Shown here piece by piece: positions 60,886-64,000 of a stretch of 64,000 nucleotides of DNA (the stretch's first letter is position 1; each line of letters begins with the position of its first letter). Both the position numbers and the translations under genes were made by a program. This DNA is from Gordonibacter sp034932485 (GTDB lineage Bacteria > Actinomycetota > Coriobacteriia > Coriobacteriales > Eggerthellaceae). The notes beneath the pieces were generated by a model. The model did not search any database. It had not been told where the DNA came from and was given only the letters and a program-made list of their open reading frames with translations. The stretch covers positions 186,001 through 250,000 of the forward strand of contig JAYFOQ010000002.1 of NCBI GenBank assembly GCA_034932485.1, given 5' to 3'.

Positions 60886-62574
60886 ATGAAAGAGACAACG
60901 CCAGGCTTAAGTCGTCGATCATTTCTTACAGGAGCAGGTATTCTAACTGCCGGACTCGCAGGAGCTGCGCTCACCGGATGCGGGCCTCAGGCAAAATCGA
61001 AAGATACCCCCGCTACAACTGAATCTGCAGCTGGTGCGACCATTGTTGAGGAAAGCTATTGGGCCATACCCGAACTTGGCGAACCCACCGAAACACTTAA
61101 AGCTGATATTTGCATCATCGGTGCCGGGGGCACGGGTACCGCAGCCGCCATTCAGGCAATCGATTTAGGGCTTAAGCCTCTTATTATCGAGCGTCTTTCG
61201 GGGTACGGGGGGTCATTTATTGGTACCGAGGGCATGACCGGCCTTGAAACTCACTTTACCGAAGCCGAGGGTGGCACCATCTGGAATGGAGAAAAGTACG
61301 GCGTTAAAGAAGCCATGCACACTTGCCTTAATTACCATCACTGGATCCCTCAGCATAAACTCTACGAAAACTTTTTCGGTCAAATGGCCGAAACTATCGA
61401 ATGGCTCGAAGGCCATGGAATTGAATTCGAAGGCAACATCTCCATTGGTGCAGGACCAAAGATATGGCACGTATACGATAAGGGCGACAACGCAAGTCCT
61501 GGCGGCTATTTTATGCAGTGCTTTGGTGCAGAGGCAAAGAAACTTGGTGTTGAAGCACGCTTTGACACTTTTGGCCGCAAAATCATTATTGAAAATGGGA
61601 AAGTGGCTGGTCTGCTTGCAGAGACAGCAAAGGGCGACGTTATCAAAATTGAGGCTCCCGTCGTTATTATTGGAACGGGAGGTTACGCAAATAATACTGA
61701 AATGCTTTACGGGGTGTCTGAAACCAGAAACGAAAACATTCAAGCTCTTGGCATGAACTGCCGAGAGGGCGATGGTCTAAAAATGGCAAAAGATGCTGGT
61801 GCTGAATTTGCCGAAGGGCTCGGCACCGTTATGTGGTGCGGACCAGTTCCCGTGGGTGCCATCACTGCAACGTGGACAACTGATGCTTATTCAGCCGGCG
61901 TTCAGCCTACTTTATGGCTAAACGAAAAAGGACAGCGTTATTGCAAAGAAGACTTATGGATTGACGACTTCGCTGGTGCAGGCATTTGTGTCCGTAACCA
62001 GAAAAAGACGTTCGTGCTGTTTACGGAACAAGACATGCTGGAGTGGGAAAAAACGGGCCCCTATGGGCAGGTTTTCTCGTTCGGTACGCCGGGTAAGCCT
62101 CTTGCCGAAGCGCGGGCAGTTCTTGAAAAGTGCGAAGCCTGCCATATTGGTGCATCCCTTGATGAAGTTGCAACTGCTGCCGGACTCGATGCGGCTGCAG
62201 TCAAAGCAACCGTCGACCGTTATAACGGATATTGCAATGCTGCTGCTAGCGCAGACGGTGAAGACACCAGCATCGATGCAGAATTCGGCAAGCGAGCAAA
62301 GTATCTGCATAAAGTAGCCGAGGGCCCCTACTGGCTTTGTGAAGTAGCCGATGGTTTTTATACCACGTGTGGAGGCATCAAGGTAAATGAGAAAATTCAA
62401 GTACTCGATGCAGAAGATCAAGTTATTCCAGGATTATACGCCGGAGGATCAGATGCGGGCGGACTCTACGGCGATTCCTATGACGTGAAGTATGCCCCTG
62501 GATCTCAAGCAGCATGGGCCGTCAACTCGGGGCGCCTGGCCGTTAAAGACGCCCAAGGCTACTTAAAAGCATAG
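60886..62574 (+). CDS. Tat-exported FAD-dependent reductase (second copy)
   Basis: A 562-residue flavoprotein of the fumarate/urocanate reductase family. A Tat signal (LSRRSFLTGAGILTAGLAGA) ends in TGC, so it may be lipid-anchored. The FAD motif is ADICIIGAGGTGTAAAIQAI near residue 75, VVIIGTGGYANNTEML in the middle and IPGLYAGGSDAGGLYGDSYD near the C-terminus. No heme or FMN domain is present. The ATG at 60886 lies six bases after AAGGAGGA; upstream codons in frame are not used. It is divergent from the LysR gene. Only about a quarter to a third of residues seem shared with the 53417 protein, so substrates probably differ. Confidence 0.9.
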   Translation: MKETTPGLSRRSFLTGAGILTAGLAGAALTGCGPQAKSKDTPATTESAAGATIVEESYWAIPELGEPTETLKADICIIGAGGTGTAAAIQAIDLGLKPLIIERLSGYGGSFIGTEGMTGLETHFTEAEGGTIWNGEKYGVKEAMHTCLNYHHWIPQHKLYENFFGQMAETIEWLEGHGIEFEGNISIGAGPKIWHVYDKGDNASPGGYFMQCFGAEAKKLGVEARFDTFGRKIIIENGKVAGLLAETAKGDVIKIEAPVVIIGTGGYANNTEMLYGVSETRNENIQALGMNCREGDGLKMAKDAGAEFAEGLGTVMWCGPVPVGAITATWTTDAYSAGVQPTLWLNEKGQRYCKEDLWIDDFAGAGICVRNQKKTFVLFTEQDMLEWEKTGPYGQVFSFGTPGKPLAEARAVLEKCEACHIGASLDEVATAAGLDAAAVKATVDRYNGYCNAAASADGEDTSIDAEFGKRAKYLHKVAEGPYWLCEVADGFYTTCGGIKVNEKIQVLDAEDQVIPGLYAGGSDAGGLYGDSYDVKYAPGSQAAWAVNSGRLAVKDAQGYLKA

Positions 62575-62616
62575 CAGCGTCACTCTGAGTATGAGCTAAA
62601 CTACTCCCTCCCCTTC

Positions 62617-62659
62617 GGCCACATCCTCGTTGTTTACCCATCGAGGACGTGGCCCTTTT
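62617..62659 (+). terminator. terminator after the second FAD reductase
   Basis: GGCCACATCCTCG (62617-62629) and CGAGGACGTGGCC (62642-62654) pair over 13 bp with one mismatch, followed by CTTTT. It lies 42 bp after the stop codon. Confidence 0.85.
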
Positions 62660-62686
62660 ACGCGCGCCGTAGGTTGAATTTCAAAA

Positions 62687-62771
62687 TGCAACAGCGTTGC
62701 ACTTAGTCATGCAGGCGAAGCCTACAGCAAGTCCCCAGTCGTAGGCTTTTAGGCCTGCCCTGGGGACTTGC
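62687..62771 (+). mobile_element. structured left end of the IS30-type element
   Basis: The region before the transposase gene holds a palindrome TGCAAC-AGC-GTTGCA (62687-62701) and two interlocking inverted repeats: AAGCCTAC/GTAGGCTT (62718-62725, 62741-62748) and GCAAGTCCCCAG/CTGGGGACTTGC (62727-62738, 62760-62771). The IS left boundary is probably between 62660 and 62730 but cannot be fixed because the right end is outside the window. Confidence 0.5.
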
Positions 62772-62830
62772 CATTCTTCTTCTAGACTTATCTTCATGCA
62801 CGGCTCCGCTCGCATAGAGAGGGGCAGATC

Positions 62831-64000
62831 GTGAAAAGGATAAGTAAAAAGCATATGACAGAGGAGAATAGGGAAGTCATCGAATTCGGCATCGCTCAAG
62901 GCGATTCAGCCGGAACTATCGCGAAGAGGATCGGCGTGAACAAATCGAGTGTCACGCGCGAAGTGAAGAAGAACAGGACGGTGAAGGAAAAGAACGCACA
63001 GCATGGTGCGAACCTAGCCCTTAGGTGTGTGCACTACAACGACTGTTCGGTCAGTGGAGGCGCATGTAGAAAGTGCTCGACAAGACTCACCGCCTGCAAG
63101 CACTGCAGGACTCACAACTGCATCTATTCCTGCCCTGATTTCGAGCGAAGGATGTGCTTGGTGACTAAGAAGTGGCCCTACGTCTGCCCCCCGATCTGCA
63201 TGAAGCAGGCGCATTGTGGCTTTCCGAAGTGTACCTATACAGCGCGTAGCGCTCATGCGCTATACCGTGGCAGGCTCTCCTCGTCACGGGAGGGTATAGA
63301 CCTCACCGAACAAGAGTTGGAGGACATGAAGGCTATCGTTGTTCCCCTCGTGAAAAAGGGACACAGCTTCGAGGCTATCTGGGCAACACATGCCCATGAG
63401 CTGCCGGTGGGTGTCAGATGCGCCTACAACTACCAGGATGCTGGCCTTTTCGGTATCACCCACCTAGATCTGCCTCGTAAGATGCGCATGAAGAAGCGCA
63501 TGTCGAGCGCTGATAAGAGCGATGGGCTCAAGCGGGAGCGCGTGGATAGGACAGGTCGTAGCTATGACGACTTCAATAACCTTTCGCTACAGGACAAGGC
63601 GCGCGTCGTGCAAATAGACTCCGTCGAGGGCTTTCAGGAAAACATCAGAGATATTCTGAGCCTGCACCTGGTTGCGAGGAACTTCCAGATCTATGTGTCG
63701 AAGATACACGGCGATGCGCAATCGACGGTTGCGTGGTTCGATACCATGGAGCGAGCCTGCAAGACCCGCGCCGCCTTCGAGGCTGCATTCGGGATCGTTC
63801 TAGTCGACAGAGGAGTCGAGTTCGACGACTGGGAGGGAATGGAGCGCTCTTGCTTGGAGCTGGGACAAAGACGCTGCAGGGTGTTTTACTGTGACGCTAT
63901 GAACTCTAACCAAAAGTCGCAAGCCGAGCGCAATCACGAGCAGCTACGCCGCATATTACCTAAAGGACGCAGCGACTTCGACAAACTAAGCGCATGGGAT
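62831..64000 (+). CDS. IS30-family transposase (partial, runs off the window)
   Basis: An open frame of 390 codons without a stop to the window edge. It starts with GTG at 62831, eight bases after GAGGGG. An N-terminal helix-turn-helix (REVIEFGIAQGDSAGTIAKR, residues 14-33, then NKSSVTREVKKN) is followed by a cysteine-rich segment (13 Cys in residues 66-134), then a DDE integrase core: Asp263 (VVQIDSVEG), Asp326 (VLVDRGVEF) and Glu366 (SQAERNHEQLRRILPKGR). The C-terminal LPKG-x-FD pattern is diagnostic of IS30. The second motif has DRG where DNG is usual. It appears intact so far. Confidence 0.9.
   Translation, partial: MKRISKKHMTEENREVIEFGIAQGDSAGTIAKRIGVNKSSVTREVKKNRTVKEKNAQHGANLALRCVHYNDCSVSGGACRKCSTRLTACKHCRTHNCIYSCPDFERRMCLVTKKWPYVCPPICMKQAHCGFPKCTYTARSAHALYRGRLSSSREGIDLTEQELEDMKAIVVPLVKKGHSFEAIWATHAHELPVGVRCAYNYQDAGLFGITHLDLPRKMRMKKRMSSADKSDGLKRERVDRTGRSYDDFNNLSLQDKARVVQIDSVEGFQENIRDILSLHLVARNFQIYVSKIHGDAQSTVAWFDTMERACKTRAAFEAAFGIVLVDRGVEFDDWEGMERSCLELGQRRCRVFYCDAMNSNQKSQAERNHEQLRRILPKGRSDFDKLSAWD

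Overview
The window looks like chromosome of an anaerobic actinobacterium of the class Coriobacteriia, family Eggerthellaceae. The argument is circumstantial. There are two membrane-bound LuxR-type regulators, two Tat-exported flavin reductases of the fumarate-reductase family each facing a divergent regulator, two separate molybdenum enzyme clusters, many low-molecular-weight-substrate transporters and no sugar pathway. The DNA has moderate GC (about half by eye), which fits a Cryptobacterium-like member better than the GC-rich Eggerthella, but I cannot prove the genus.

Layout. 1-5200: agmatine deiminase operon (ptcA-aguD-aguA) with a divergent membrane LuxR regulator of the AguR type; no carbamate kinase is present. 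5200-9300: acetyltransferase, MerR regulator and MFS exporter (with a textbook MerR operator in a 19-bp promoter spacer), then a convergent histidine phosphatase. 9300-16600: two FAD oxidoreductases, a P-type cation ATPase and an AGCS sodium:amino-acid symporter. 17000-24000: a five-gene cluster for a cytoplasmic DMSO-reductase-family molybdoenzyme (catalytic and Fe-S subunits, VOC protein, MFS transporter, zinc-ribbon protein), facing a Fic-fold protein that has lost its catalytic histidine. 24000-30400: a second AGCS symporter, then an FMN riboswitch controlling ribU and a complete ECF module (ecfA1, ecfA2, ecfT), then a PPOX-fold flavoprotein. 30400-33500: small genes and a lone AbiEi/DUF559-like protein between two minisatellite arrays. 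33500-41100: secDF fusion, tgt, a HAD hydrolase and a polar amino-acid ABC transporter.

41300-45650 holds the most unusual system: two sulfite-oxidase-fold molybdoproteins, one fused to a triheme cytochrome c lipoprotein, with a Tat-exported four-cluster ferredoxin and an NrfD membrane subunit. This looks like an exported quinol-linked respiratory reductase. 45900-53200: GntR regulator plus SPFH protein, then an NCS1 permease / DUF917 / hydantoinase-A operon with a membrane LuxR regulator. 53400-62600: two Tat-exported FAD reductases, a CcdA-TlpA fusion that could serve cytochrome c maturation, a poly-Fe-S protein, a MobB-MobA fusion for molybdenum cofactor, and a LysR regulator. 62700-64000: an IS30-family transposase running off the end of the window.

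Taken together the genes describe an asaccharolytic anaerobe that imports amines, amino acids and heterocycles, gains energy from agmatine and from reducing exogenous acceptors, and makes the cofactors (Moco, FMN, heme c) needed for it. Intergenic DNA is rich in short tandem repeats with periods of 9, 15, 16, 28 and about 31 bp.
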